In this document: positions 1-8,163 of the stretch, piece by piece
Layout of the letters: each line of letters starts with the position of its first letter
Numbering within the stretch: position 1 is the first letter of the stretch
Assembly (NCBI GenBank): GCA_902806325.1
Contig: CADCWE010000235.1
Span: 1-35,945, forward strand
Direction: 5' to 3'
DNA: 35,945 bases
From: an uncultured Thermomicrobiales bacterium
GTDB taxonomy: Bacteria > Chloroflexota > Chloroflexia > Thermomicrobiales > UBA6265
Program-made: the position numbers and the translations under genes
Notes under the pieces: generated by a model
Databases searched by the model: none
Told to the model about the DNA's origin: nothing
What the model saw: only the letters and a program-made list of their open reading frames with translations

Positions 1-675
1 GCGCGGGTCGTCCTCGGGGATCCCGGCCTCGACCTTGCCCACCAGGTCGGCGCCGACGTCGGCGGCCTTGGTGTAGATCCCGCCGCCGAGCTGGGCGAAC
101 AAGGCCACGAACGACGCGCCAAAGGCGAAACCGACGATCCAGAACGGGGTCTCGGCGACCCGCCCGAACTCGCCGGTATCGGCCAGCCCGTAGACCACCC
201 AGAAGACGCCGAACACCCCAAGCATGCCCAGTGCGACGACCAGGAAGCCGGAGACCGCGCCGCCGCGCAGGGCGACCACCAGGGCTTCGCCGACGCTGCG
301 CTGGGCCGCGGCGGCGGTGCGCACGTTGGAGCGCACCGCGACGTACATGCCGATGAAACCGGAAACGCCCGAGAGGGCGGCGCCAAACAGGAACGCAACG
401 GCGGTGATGCTGCCCCGAGCGATCTCGTGCTCGTTCTCAAAGATGGCGACCAGGATCCCGATCACGACCGCGACGATCACCGACAGCGCCGCGATGGTGC
501 GGTATTGCCGGTTCATGTAGGCGATAGCGCCCGAGAATATCCGTCCGGCGATGTCCTGCATCCCGGCGGTGCCCTGATCCCGATTCAGGACGTCGCGCGC
601 CAACCAGCCGGAAAAGGCGATCGAGATCAGCCCAAATACGATCACCGGCAACGCGTAGAGTGCCCGCTCGTCCAA
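1..675 (-). CDS. hppA: Membrane-bound proton-translocating pyrophosphatase, N-terminal part
   Basis: The enzyme hydrolyses cytoplasmic pyrophosphate and uses the energy to pump H+ (or Na+) across the membrane. The frame is cut by the left window edge, so about 225 residues are visible. It opens with a hydrophobic helix (ALYALPVIVFGLISIAFSGW), continues with several membrane segments, and near the edge carries the family signature GGGIYTKAADVGADLVGKVE followed by AGIPEDDPR, which lies by the pyrophosphate/Mg site. I chose the TTG at 675 because GAGGAGG sits about six bases upstream and the first membrane helix follows at once; the frame upstream is open only back to a TGA at 772-774. The residues that decide K+ dependence lie outside the window. 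The identification is very secure; the exact start is likely but not proven. Confidence 0.93.
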   Translation of the reverse strand, partial: MDERALYALPVIVFGLISIAFSGWLARDVLNRDQGTAGMQDIAGRIFSGAIAYMNRQYRTIAALSVIVAVVIGILVAIFENEHEIARGSITAVAFLFGAALSGVSGFIGMYVAVRSNVRTAAAAQRSVGEALVVALRGGAVSGFLVVALGMLGVFGVFWVVYGLADTGEFGRVAETPFWIVGFAFGASFVALFAQLGGGIYTKAADVGADLVGKVEAGIPEDDPR

Positions 676-1000
676 TTCCCCCTCCTCGAACCCGCTGATC
701 CCGGGCGACCCGGAATCTCCGCCGCGCGGCCAACCCCGTTGGTCGGCCACCACCCGGCGGCCCCCCGCCGTTCAAACGCACCTGTTTGGGTAATTTGCAC
801 AGAAAGACGCGCGGCCAGGCGTCGGCCTCGACCACGCGCGGGTAAGAAGTGTACACCACGTCGGCGGGCTGGGGGCTGGGGGCTAGGGTCGGCAATCGCC
901 CCAACTGAGGTTTCGGGATTCGCATTGTCATGCCGCGGCGAGGGCGCAGGGCCGTGGGCCCCTGCCACCGCCCCGTCACCGAGCCCCCAGACCCGGCGCG
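676..1000. other. Intergenic region between secF and hppA with repeat-like sequence
   Basis: No gene is supported in these 325 bases. The part next to secF holds an imperfect hairpin at 946-965 (arms GCAGGGCC and GGCCCCTGC around GTG). It lies downstream of the secF stop in the direction of transcription but has no T-run, so it is only a possible terminator. At about 868-886 there is a short tandem GGGCTGGGGGCTAGGG-type repeat of the kind often found scattered between genes. The hppA promoter should lie here, but I could not pick convincing -35/-10 boxes. Confidence 0.4.
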
Positions 1001-1954
1001 TCAGCGCGACGGCGCCACCGCCGGACCCGCGCCGCGCCCGCCGCGGAGGCGGCCAAAGAAGCGCTGGATCTCGCCGTTTTCCCACGCCACAAGGAGTTGG
1101 CTGGCGTTAAAGATGGACGAGTAGGTGCCGGAGACGACGCCGATCAGGAGGGCGAGGACGAACTCGCGGGTGGTGGAACCGCCGAACAGATAGAGGGCGA
1201 GCAGGGTGAGGACCACCGTGACCGACGTGTTGAGGGAGCGGACGATGGTTTGGGCGAGGCTGTAGTTGACCACGCCCTCGAAGGTCGGCGCGGCGCGGCG
1301 GGCGAGGTTCTCCCGCACCCGGTCGAAGACGACGATGGTGTCGTGGACGGAGAAGCCGATCACGGTTAAGAGCGCGGTGACGAAGAGGGCGTCGACCTCG
1401 ACATCGGCGACCTCCCCCAGGATCGAGAATACGCCGAGCACCACCAGGACGTCGTGCAGCATGGCGATGATGGCGCAGATGCCGTAGAGGATCGGGTTCT
1501 GAGTGTTGCGGAAGGCGTAGGCGATGTAGAGCAGGATCCCGACCGAGGCGACGGCCACCGCCAGGATGGCGCGGTTGCGGATCTCGGCCCCGACGGCGGC
1601 GCCGACGCTGGAGAGTTGATTCTCGGTGTACGGTCCGAACCGCTCGGCGATCGCCGCCCCGAGGGCGTCTTTCTCGGGCGATCCTTGCTGCAGCTCGCGG
1701 GTCCGGATCTGGACGATGTGCTCGTCCTCGTCGCCGGTCGGCTGGGCGCGGGCGTTCGCGTAGCCGTTCTCGTCGAGCAGCGCGACGATCGCTTCGGTGT
1801 CCACTTCGCGCTCGAACTTGACCTCCCAGAGCGTGCCGCCGGTGAAGTCGATCCCCGGCTTGAGACCGAACAAGACCAACGAGACGACACCCGGGATGAT
1901 CACGATCAAGGAGATGGTGAACCAGAGATAGCGGCGGCCGGTGAGTGCGTCCAT
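1001..1954 (-). CDS. secF: Protein translocase subunit SecF
   Basis: SecF works with SecD and YajC beside the SecYEG channel and uses the proton motive force to help exported proteins leave the channel on the outer side. The 317-residue product has the usual layout: one N-terminal helix (residues about 9-30), a periplasmic domain opened by GIDFTGGTLWEV, and five C-terminal helices holding the family motifs GFSVHDTIVVFDRVREN and RSLNTSVTVVLTLLALY. The ATG at 1954 gives the normal SecF N-terminus, with a GGAGG about 12 bases upstream. A further start at 2020 would only add a non-conserved arginine-rich leader. secD lies 213 bases upstream on the same strand, separated by a hairpin repeat, and both are probably read from the promoter near 3741-3770. 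Confidence 0.96.
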   Translation of the reverse strand: MDALTGRRYLWFTISLIVIIPGVVSLVLFGLKPGIDFTGGTLWEVKFEREVDTEAIVALLDENGYANARAQPTGDEDEHIVQIRTRELQQGSPEKDALGAAIAERFGPYTENQLSSVGAAVGAEIRNRAILAVAVASVGILLYIAYAFRNTQNPILYGICAIIAMLHDVLVVLGVFSILGEVADVEVDALFVTALLTVIGFSVHDTIVVFDRVRENLARRAAPTFEGVVNYSLAQTIVRSLNTSVTVVLTLLALYLFGGSTTREFVLALLIGVVSGTYSSIFNASQLLVAWENGEIQRFFGRLRGGRGAGPAVAPSR

Positions 1955-2033
1955 GTCGGTAAGTGTCCTCCGGCCCACGGTTGGGTCGCTTGAAAGCCCG
2001 TCGGTTGTCGACCGTCGCACCGGTTTGGGGGAT

Positions 2034-2124
2034 CATTCCGAGCGAAGCGAAGAATCTCGTTCGTCGCCGTTTAGCAACGAGAACGCTGCCGGCGGGCAGG
2101 AGATGCTTCGCTGCGCTCGGCATG
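2034..2124. repeat. Intergenic hairpin repeat between secD and secF
   Basis: The left arm at 2034-2058 (CATTCCGAGCGAAGCGAAGA then ATCTC) is complementary, with three mismatches in 25, to the right arm at 2100-2124 (GAGATGCTTCGCTGCGCTCG then GCATG). The loop is about 41 bases. Sequences of this GAGCGAAGCGA / TCGCTGCGCTC type are known as dispersed intergenic repeats in many environmental bacteria. It lies inside the secD-secF transcription unit, so its RNA form would be a strong stem-loop between two genes of one operon. There is no T-run after the stem in the direction of transcription. Confidence 0.75.
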
Positions 2125-2167
2125 GCGGGATGGGGACCGGTCCGTCTCGGTCCTCAGTCCTCAGCCC

Positions 2168-3631
2168 TCAATCGGCCGCCCCCAGCGCCGCCGCCTCGTC
2201 GCGTTCAACGCCGAACCACCACGAGGAGCGGCCGATCCCGGCGTCGATCAGGAGGCGCAGGAACGTGCGGGTGACGGTGATGGCGGTGAACATGCTGACC
2301 GCGACGCCAACAAACAGCGTCAGGGCGAAGCCGGTGATGATGCTGGCGCCGGTGTAATTGCCGAACCAGTAGAGGATCGCCGAGGTGATCATGGTCGAGA
2401 TGTTGGAGTCGCGGATCGAGGGCCAGGCGTGGTCGAACCCGGCCTCAATCGAACCCGAAAGGGAGCGGCCGGTGCGCAACTCTTCCCGCAGGCGGGCAAA
2501 AATCAGCACGTTGGCATCGACCGCCATCCCGATCGAGAGGATAAAGCCGGCGATGCCGGCCAGGGTCAGGGTGACCGGGATCAGTTTGAACAGGGCGAAG
2601 GTGATCGCGGTGTAGATGACCAGCGCAACCACGGACAGGATCCCCGGCAGGCGGTAGTAGAGGATCATGAACAGGGCGACGACGCTGAGGCCGATGATCC
2701 CGGCAATGATCGAGCGATCGATCGAGTCCTGACCCAGGCTGGGGCCGACGGTGCGGGAGGAGACAACCGTCAGCGGCACCGCCAAGGAACCGGCCTTGAG
2801 CTGGATCGCGAGCTGTTCCACCTCGGCGCCAGTGAGACCGGTGATTTGGCCCTGGCCACCGGTGATCGGCTGGTTGATCACCGGCGAGGAGATCACTGTC
2901 TTGTCGAGCAGGATCGACATCGGGCGGCCAACGTTGGCGGTGGTGAAGTCGCCGAACCGCTCCGCCGCGCCGCCGCTCAACTCGAAGGCGACGACCAGGG
3001 CGCCGGTCAGCGGATCGGACTGGGGAAAGGCGTCGCTCAGTTCGTCGCCCTGGATGATGGTCTGGTAGATCGGACCGGTTGGCGTCGGGGTCGCCGTCGG
3101 CGCCTCGGGGGCGGCCACCGGCGAGGCGCCCGGCGACGCGACGGGTGACCCCCCCGGCGAGGCAACTGGGGTGGCCAGCGGGTCGTCGGTCGCGTTCTCG
3201 GCCGACCCGAGCGAGGTGTTGACGATGGTGCCCGGTGCCAGGACTTGGCCCTGCGAGTCGATGATCTCCAGCAGGGCGGTGGCGCGGACGATGTCGACCG
3301 CTTCCTCCGGGTTATCGATGCCGGGCAGCTCGACGATGATCTGATCATTGCCGCGGGTCTGGATCAGCGGCTCGGAGACGCCGAGGCCGTTGACCCGGCG
3401 CTCGATGGTGTCGCGGGTGCCGTTGAGGGCGTCCTCGTTCAGTTCGACGCCCGGCGGCGGGTCGGCCTCCAGCAGCACCTGCAGCCCGCCCTGAAGGTCA
3501 AGGCCCTGGTGGACGGTGACGTCGTCCTTGATCCCGCCGACATCCAGCGTGTCACCGGGAAGATCAATCCAACCGGCGACGAGGCTGAGCACGACGATGA
3601 AGGCCAGCATGTGCCAAGGACGAAGCCGCAC
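2168..3631 (-). CDS. secD: Protein translocase subunit SecD
   Basis: SecD is the larger partner of SecF in proton-driven completion of Sec export. The 487-residue product has an N-terminal helix (residues about 7-24), a large periplasmic region with DLQGGLQVLLE and RRVNGLGVSEP, the motif VVSSRTVGPSLGQDSI, and five C-terminal helices with GMAVDANVLIFARLREEL and the DSNISTMITSAILYWFG segment. I chose the GTG at 3631 because AGGAG lies eight bases upstream and the first helix follows directly; the longer frame from 3682 has no such site. Odd feature: residues about 147-187 are a low-complexity Ala-Ser-Pro/Thr-Pro stretch (for example ASPGGSPVASPGASPV) inside the first periplasmic domain, not part of the common SecD fold. 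secF follows 213 bases downstream. Confidence 0.97.
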   Translation of the reverse strand: MRLRPWHMLAFIVVLSLVAGWIDLPGDTLDVGGIKDDVTVHQGLDLQGGLQVLLEADPPPGVELNEDALNGTRDTIERRVNGLGVSEPLIQTRGNDQIIVELPGIDNPEEAVDIVRATALLEIIDSQGQVLAPGTIVNTSLGSAENATDDPLATPVASPGGSPVASPGASPVAAPEAPTATPTPTGPIYQTIIQGDELSDAFPQSDPLTGALVVAFELSGGAAERFGDFTTANVGRPMSILLDKTVISSPVINQPITGGQGQITGLTGAEVEQLAIQLKAGSLAVPLTVVSSRTVGPSLGQDSIDRSIIAGIIGLSVVALFMILYYRLPGILSVVALVIYTAITFALFKLIPVTLTLAGIAGFILSIGMAVDANVLIFARLREELRTGRSLSGSIEAGFDHAWPSIRDSNISTMITSAILYWFGNYTGASIITGFALTLFVGVAVSMFTAITVTRTFLRLLIDAGIGRSSWWFGVERDEAAALGAAD

Positions 3632-3740
3632 CGGGTTTGCTCCTAGGTGGATCGGATCTGAGGCGGGCGCAAGAGCGAACAACCGACGCGCCCGCGGGCG
3701 CCACAGCCCCGAGAGTCGGGCCTTCCAAACGGATGGCCCG

Positions 3741-3770
3741 AGTATAGGGGGCGGCGCGAACGGGGGTCAA
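3741..3770 (-). promoter_or_regulatory. Sigma-70-type promoter of secD-secF
   Basis: On the minus strand TTGACC (3770-3765) is followed after 18 bases by TATACT (3746-3741), five of six matches to each consensus box. The expected start of transcription near 3734 leaves a leader of about 100 bases before the secD GTG at 3631. It lies between the nadD end and secD on the same strand, so secDF probably has its own transcript. Confidence 0.7.
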
Positions 3771-3827
3771 ACCGCAGCGGCCAAGCAGGGTTCCGGTTGG
3801 GGCCATCGGACTCGATGCGGTAACGCC

Positions 3828-4943
3828 CTACGGGCCGATTGCCGCTTGGCGGTGGACCGGGTCGGGCGGATTCCAGCCGTCTTCGTCGAACGGTTGCTTC
3901 CCAAGTAGGTGGTGCTCGATGGCGCGGCGAACGAACGGGATGGTCGTGTCCGGAAGCCGGTCGATGGGAAACCAGCGTACGTCGTCGCAGTCGGCGACGG
4001 GGCGGGGTTCGCCGGTCCAGCGCCCGCAGGCGAAGAAGAAATCGACGCCTTCGCCATCGGACGATCGCCAGTGGGCGACACCGAGGAACCGGAAATCGGT
4101 CGGTTGGATGGTGACCCCGATTTCCTCGCGGCACTCGCGGGCGGCGGCGACGGTGACCGGTTCGTCGCCGTCGAGGTGGCCGCCGACCGGGCCGTAGCGG
4201 CCGTCCTGGAAGCCGGTGCCGTGGCGGCGCGCCAGAAGGACCGCCCCCGGCCGGAGGAGGAAGACGTGGGCGGCGACCGGCATTTGGAACCGGGGCGCCA
4301 CGACCCGGGGAACACCCGCGCCGACTGGATCGCGGCCGGGGCGGTACAGCCCGTGGTCCCGGATGTACCGCTCGACCGCCGCCGGGAGGAGATGGGCGAT
4401 CGGCGCGCCGGTTGCTACCCGTCGGCGCACGTCCCGCGACGAGACGCCGATCGGCGGGATCGGCACCAACCGGATCCGGCCGCGGCTCTCGGGGACGGCG
4501 GCTTCGACGGCGGCGAGGTCGGCACGGACGCCGGGGCGGTGGGCGACGGCGATCTCGGCCAGGCGGGTAATCCGGCCGGGGTCGTGCCAGGTCGGGAAGT
4601 CGCGCAGCGAATCTTCCCCCATCACGAACACAAGGCGGGCCGGGGACAGGCGGCGGGTCAGACTATCCAGGGTGTCGGCGGTGTAGGAGGGACCGGGGCG
4701 GTCCAGTTCCAGGGTGTCGATGGCGAACCGCGCATCTCCGGCGACGGCCAGGCGGAGCATGGCGAGGCGGTGGTGATCCTCGGTCGTCCCCTGGTTCGTT
4801 TTGTGGGGAGAGCGGGAAGGAACGAAGAGGAGGCGGTCGAGGGACAGCGCGTGACAGACCTCAGAGGCGACGATCAGATGGCCGAGGTGGACCGGGTCGA
4901 AGGTGCCGCCGAAGACGCCGATACGCGGGGGCTGGTCGGTCAC
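3828..4943 (-). CDS. nadD: Nicotinate-nucleotide adenylyltransferase fused to a Nudix hydrolase
   Basis: Residues about 8-195 are NadD, which joins nicotinate mononucleotide to AMP in NAD synthesis. Visible motifs are GVFGGTFDPVHLGHL (nucleotide-binding GGTFDPxHxGH) and GVSSRDVRRRV (the ISSTxIR-type element), with FVPSRSPHK between. Residues about 215-345 are a Nudix domain with a complete Nudix box, GHLDGDEPVTVAAAREC then REEIGV, fitting GX5EX7REUXEEXGU without a gap. Nudix enzymes hydrolyse nucleoside diphosphates linked to another group; the substrate cannot be told from sequence. The protein (371 residues) is nearly twice the length of normal NadD, and one frame runs through both domains. 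The start is a GTG three bases after the mscS stop, suggesting translational coupling. A Nudix partner might clean up or recycle dinucleotides, but that is inference. Confidence 0.93.
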   Translation of the reverse strand: MTDQPPRIGVFGGTFDPVHLGHLIVASEVCHALSLDRLLFVPSRSPHKTNQGTTEDHHRLAMLRLAVAGDARFAIDTLELDRPGPSYTADTLDSLTRRLSPARLVFVMGEDSLRDFPTWHDPGRITRLAEIAVAHRPGVRADLAAVEAAVPESRGRIRLVPIPPIGVSSRDVRRRVATGAPIAHLLPAAVERYIRDHGLYRPGRDPVGAGVPRVVAPRFQMPVAAHVFLLRPGAVLLARRHGTGFQDGRYGPVGGHLDGDEPVTVAAARECREEIGVTIQPTDFRFLGVAHWRSSDGEGVDFFFACGRWTGEPRPVADCDDVRWFPIDRLPDTTIPFVRRAIEHHLLGKQPFDEDGWNPPDPVHRQAAIGP

Positions 4944-4946
4944 GGG

Positions 4947-5747
4947 TCAGTCCCCGTCCGTTGCGATGGTGGCGTCGGGGAACGCGTCGCGGAGGCGGGT
5001 CATCGCGGCGCCGGTGACGCCGGTCTCCTCGGCGGCGGCGTGCCAGAGAAAGACGGCAACGGTGGCACCGTCCGCGCCGAGTTTGCGAACGCGGACCTCG
5101 GGCGGCGGGTTGTGCAGGCCGGGCAGACCGTCGAGCGCGGCATGGACGGCGGCTTCGATCTCGGCCGGAGGGGATTGGACGCCTTCGAGGGTGAGCGTGG
5201 TGCGACCGGAGCGGTGGGCGGAACGGTTGGTCAGGATCTCGGCGAACATGGTCGCGTTGGGGACGATGACGCGCTCCTCCTGGCGGTTGCGGATGACCGT
5301 GGTCCGGATGTCGATCCCTTCGATCTCGCCTTCCACGTCGCGCACCTTGACCCGGTCGCCGATGGTGAACGGGCGCTCGAGCAGGATGTAGACGCCGGAA
5401 ACGAAGTTTTTCAGCACGTCTTGGATCGCCAGGCTGATGGCGAGGGTCCCGACGCTGAGGAAGGCCAGGACGGCCGTCCACTCCGCCCCCAGCACGCCGA
5501 GGACGAAGCCGGCGGCCAAGACGTAGACGGCGATCGAGACGCCGTTGGCGATCAGCGCGGCCACGTTGCGTTCGACGCTGCCCTTGGCCAGCACGCGGAC
5601 GGTCCGGCGGCGCAGCCAGCGCGCGACCACGGTCGCCACGATCAAGACGACCAAGGCCTGAACGGCCCCGATCAGGAAACCGATCAGCTCGCGATAGGTG
5701 TCGCCGAGTTCGGTCTGGGTGTCGTCCCACAGCGACGAGAGATCCAC
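4947..5747 (-). CDS. MscS-family small-conductance mechanosensitive channel
   Basis: The 266-residue product is a compact MscS-type channel that would open under membrane tension to release solutes on osmotic downshock. It has about three membrane helices: residues about 16-40, then ISIAVYVLAAGFVLG-like and AVLAFLSVGTLAISLAIQDV segments. The last leads into the conserved pore-helix continuation LKNFVSGVYILLERPFTIGD and then the beta domain with VEGEIEGIDIRTTVIRN and VIVPNATMF. The GTG at 5747 is preferred because GGGAGGA lies six bases upstream; the frame upstream to 5819 lacks family features. It ends three bases before the nadD-Nudix GTG, so the two are probably co-transcribed although their functions are not obviously linked. 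Confidence 0.9.
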   Translation of the reverse strand: MDLSSLWDDTQTELGDTYRELIGFLIGAVQALVVLIVATVVARWLRRRTVRVLAKGSVERNVAALIANGVSIAVYVLAAGFVLGVLGAEWTAVLAFLSVGTLAISLAIQDVLKNFVSGVYILLERPFTIGDRVKVRDVEGEIEGIDIRTTVIRNRQEERVIVPNATMFAEILTNRSAHRSGRTTLTLEGVQSPPAEIEAAVHAALDGLPGLHNPPPEVRVRKLGADGATVAVFLWHAAAEETGVTGAAMTRLRDAFPDATIATDGD

Positions 5748-5906
5748 GCCGTTTCCTCCCGGTCGCGGATAGTAGCAGGCGGAACTGCGGGCCGATGGCG
5801 CACGGGTTGACGGCGGCACAGCCCGCGTCCGACCGGTTTCGGGTCACCCGGTTCCGATTCGGATCTCCGCTGCGCCGATTCCCGTCGCTCGTCGTCCGAT
5901 GGCCGG

Positions 5907-7832
5907 TTACGGTGGCCCTGGCACGTCGTGTCGCCGCAGCAGATAGAGATAGACCGGCTCCTGTTGCAACCAGGCCGAGTATTCGAGGTAGGCAATCGCA
6001 TCGTAGCCGTCCACCGGGCCGCCGGCAACGGCGTAGCTGGAATCGGTGGCGGGGGCGTAGACGTCGGTCCACCAGGTGCCGGTGTAGGACTTGGTCGGGA
6101 TGTTGTTGGCCTGGGAGTACTCCCAGAGATGGTAGGCGTCCCAGGGGTAGCCCGCGTCGAGGCGGGTATTGTCGACTCCTTGCTCGTTGGCGTAGCGGGC
6201 GAAGGCCCAGACCCGGTCCTGGAACACCAGCGCGTCGCGGGTGCCGGCAATCGCGAAGGCGGCGATCAGGGTCGCGGTCGCCCAGCCGAGCGGCAGGGAA
6301 AGCCGGATGTCGCGCAGCGCCCACAAACCGAGGCAGACCGCGAACGGCAGCAGCGGCAGCAGGTAGCGGTCGAGCGAGATGATCCAGTTGCGGAAGAGGA
6401 GCGACTGCGGTACGACCCCGGCCAACATCACCAGGCCGATCGTCGCGGTCAATCCGGCCGCGGGGCGCGTCCGATCCGGGGAACCTGGCACCGTCTCGAC
6501 GCCGTTGGCCCAGCGCGGCCCGACGCGCAGGCGACGCGCGAAGCCGAGCGCGAGGATCAACGACGCGGCGGCGCAAACCACCGTCAACGCGTCCCACGCC
6601 CACGCGCCGGCAAGGTGGGGGCGGGCGGCGCGCAGATCGCCAGAGCCGGGGCCGGAGCGGCCGAGGAAGTGCGGGATCAAGGGCATGCGGCGCCCTTGGG
6701 CCCAGAACGCGCCGAGTCCGACCAACAACAGCCCCTGCCACCCGGCGAAGAAGAGCCAGCCGCGAACGGAGACGCCCCGGACCATGTCCCCCAGCCGGGG
6801 CACGGCGGCGACGGCGATCGGGAGGACGAACAACCCGAGGTACATCGCGGCGATAATGGCGAGGCGGCGGACCAGGAGCGATCCCTCATTCCAGCCGGCG
6901 GCGCGGGCTTCGCCGAGGAACAGCCCCTGCTGGCTGGGCAGCGAGCCGGAATCCAGGGCGTACCACCCGTAGTAGGCCGCGGCGACGACAACCGGGACGG
7001 CCGCCACCCGGAGGGCCAGCGACACGCCCGACCGGTCCGGCCGCAGCCGGCCGGACAGGACCAGATAGCCGCCGACGGCCAGCGGAATCAAGGCACCGTG
7101 GGGCCGGACCAAGAACGCCAACCCGGCGAAGGCGGAACCGGCCACCACGGCGCCGGGGCGGGGGGCATGGGGCTGCAGGCCGCGCACGTACCAGAACACG
7201 GCGATCGCCAGCAGGGCGGCGAAGTGCGGATCACTCATAAAGCTGAAGGCGATGGCGTAGCCGAGCGGGTTGAAGAGGTAGGTCGCGGCGCCGAAGGCGG
7301 CGCGGGCGCGAGATTGGCCGAGTTCGCGGCACAAGCCGTAGATCGCGAGGCCGGAAATGCCGTGCAGGACCACGGTCGAGACCCGCATCGCGCCGAACGA
7401 CAACCCCAGCACGGCGGCGAAGGCGCCGCCCCAGAACGCCTGGAAGACGACCGTCGCCGCCGCGACCGGGAGCACCTCCAGCCGATTCTCGAGAATTAGG
7501 ATCTCGACCGAGCGGGCGTAGGTCCAGTCGTCGCTGATCGCGACCGGGACCATGATCGGGACGATTGCGACCGCCGCCGCGACATAGACGGCCAGCGTGG
7601 CCAGCAGCGGCCAATACGACAGTCCCAGCGCGAGGATCGCGGGCCACGACTGGGGGCGGGACAGGGAGCGCCCCGGAACTGGCGCCGCGACAACGCCGGT
7701 CGGAGAGATGGCAACGGGCCGACGGGTCGCCCGGATCGCCGGGCGTGGACCGGGGCGGGAGCGAGCGGCGAAGCGCCGCGGTCGTCGTGAAGGGGCGATC
7801 TGGTGCTCGCCCACGGTCTCGGTCCCGTTCAT
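5907..7832 (-). CDS. Polytopic membrane glycosyltransferase, GT-C fold (PMT_2/ArnT-like)
   Basis: The 641-residue product has a basic, disordered N-terminus of about 65 residues and then about ten or more membrane helices. In the first extracytoplasmic loop is SDDWTYARSVEIL, which matches the acidic DD/DE motif that GT-C enzymes place at the catalytic site. The C-terminal 130 residues (from about GTRDALVFQDRVWAFARYAN) form a soluble domain. Such enzymes move a sugar from a polyprenyl-phosphate carrier onto a lipid or protein outside the membrane. The donor and acceptor cannot be told from sequence. It is divergent from the methyltransferase gene at 8164, whose relatives often act in surface-glycan loci. 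The start at 7832 has no clear ribosome site and an internal GTG a few codons downstream is possible. Confidence 0.75.
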   Translation of the reverse strand: MNGTETVGEHQIAPSRRPRRFAARSRPGPRPAIRATRRPVAISPTGVVAAPVPGRSLSRPQSWPAILALGLSYWPLLATLAVYVAAAVAIVPIMVPVAISDDWTYARSVEILILENRLEVLPVAAATVVFQAFWGGAFAAVLGLSFGAMRVSTVVLHGISGLAIYGLCRELGQSRARAAFGAATYLFNPLGYAIAFSFMSDPHFAALLAIAVFWYVRGLQPHAPRPGAVVAGSAFAGLAFLVRPHGALIPLAVGGYLVLSGRLRPDRSGVSLALRVAAVPVVVAAAYYGWYALDSGSLPSQQGLFLGEARAAGWNEGSLLVRRLAIIAAMYLGLFVLPIAVAAVPRLGDMVRGVSVRGWLFFAGWQGLLLVGLGAFWAQGRRMPLIPHFLGRSGPGSGDLRAARPHLAGAWAWDALTVVCAAASLILALGFARRLRVGPRWANGVETVPGSPDRTRPAAGLTATIGLVMLAGVVPQSLLFRNWIISLDRYLLPLLPFAVCLGLWALRDIRLSLPLGWATATLIAAFAIAGTRDALVFQDRVWAFARYANEQGVDNTRLDAGYPWDAYHLWEYSQANNIPTKSYTGTWWTDVYAPATDSSYAVAGGPVDGYDAIAYLEYSAWLQQEPVYLYLLRRHDVPGPP

Positions 7833-8163
7833 TCGGTTCGGATCTATCCTGGTCCGGTTGGCGAACGGGCCACAGCGATGCCGCGCGGACTATCACACAT
7901 CGATCCGCGGCTGCGCCAGCGGGCGACGAACGCCGGACGCCAGAGGGATTGTCGCGGTCCTTGGTCCTCGATCCCCTCCCGTGCGCCGTCTCGTTCCTGT
8001 CGAAACGGCGGCGGCGTGGTACGGTAAGTGCAGCATCTTGCCACGGGAATCGTCGCGGGCGCGTCCGGGTGGGGCCGGGGTGTGCCTCAGCGGAGCGGCG
8101 GCGGAAGGTGGCGCGACGGGCCACCCCGTGCGCTCGGACGAGGAAGAGGGACGACCCGCCGCG
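7833..8163. other. Divergent intergenic region, no clear signal
   Basis: These 331 bases separate the divergent glycosyltransferase and methyltransferase genes, so both promoters should lie here. Several frames are open, as expected at this GC content, but none has a ribosome site or recognisable protein. I found no convincing -35/-10 pair; TACGGT at about 8020-8025 is a weak candidate -10 for the plus strand. Confidence 0.35.

Noticed and set aside
1955-2020. Longer secF start at 2020
   Set aside because: It would add 22 unconserved residues partly overlapping repeat-rich spacer sequence; the ATG at 1954 gives the standard SecF N-terminus.
3909-5810. Plus-strand open frame of over 600 codons across nadD and mscS
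   Set aside because: It is the antisense of two well-identified genes, is Gly/Asp/Arg/Val-rich as antisense frames are at this GC content, and shows no family motif.
7597-8163. Upstream extension of the methyltransferase frame
   Set aside because: It would overlap the glycosyltransferase antisense by over 200 bases and has no conserved sequence; the family-specific HWWF leader begins after the ATG at 8164.
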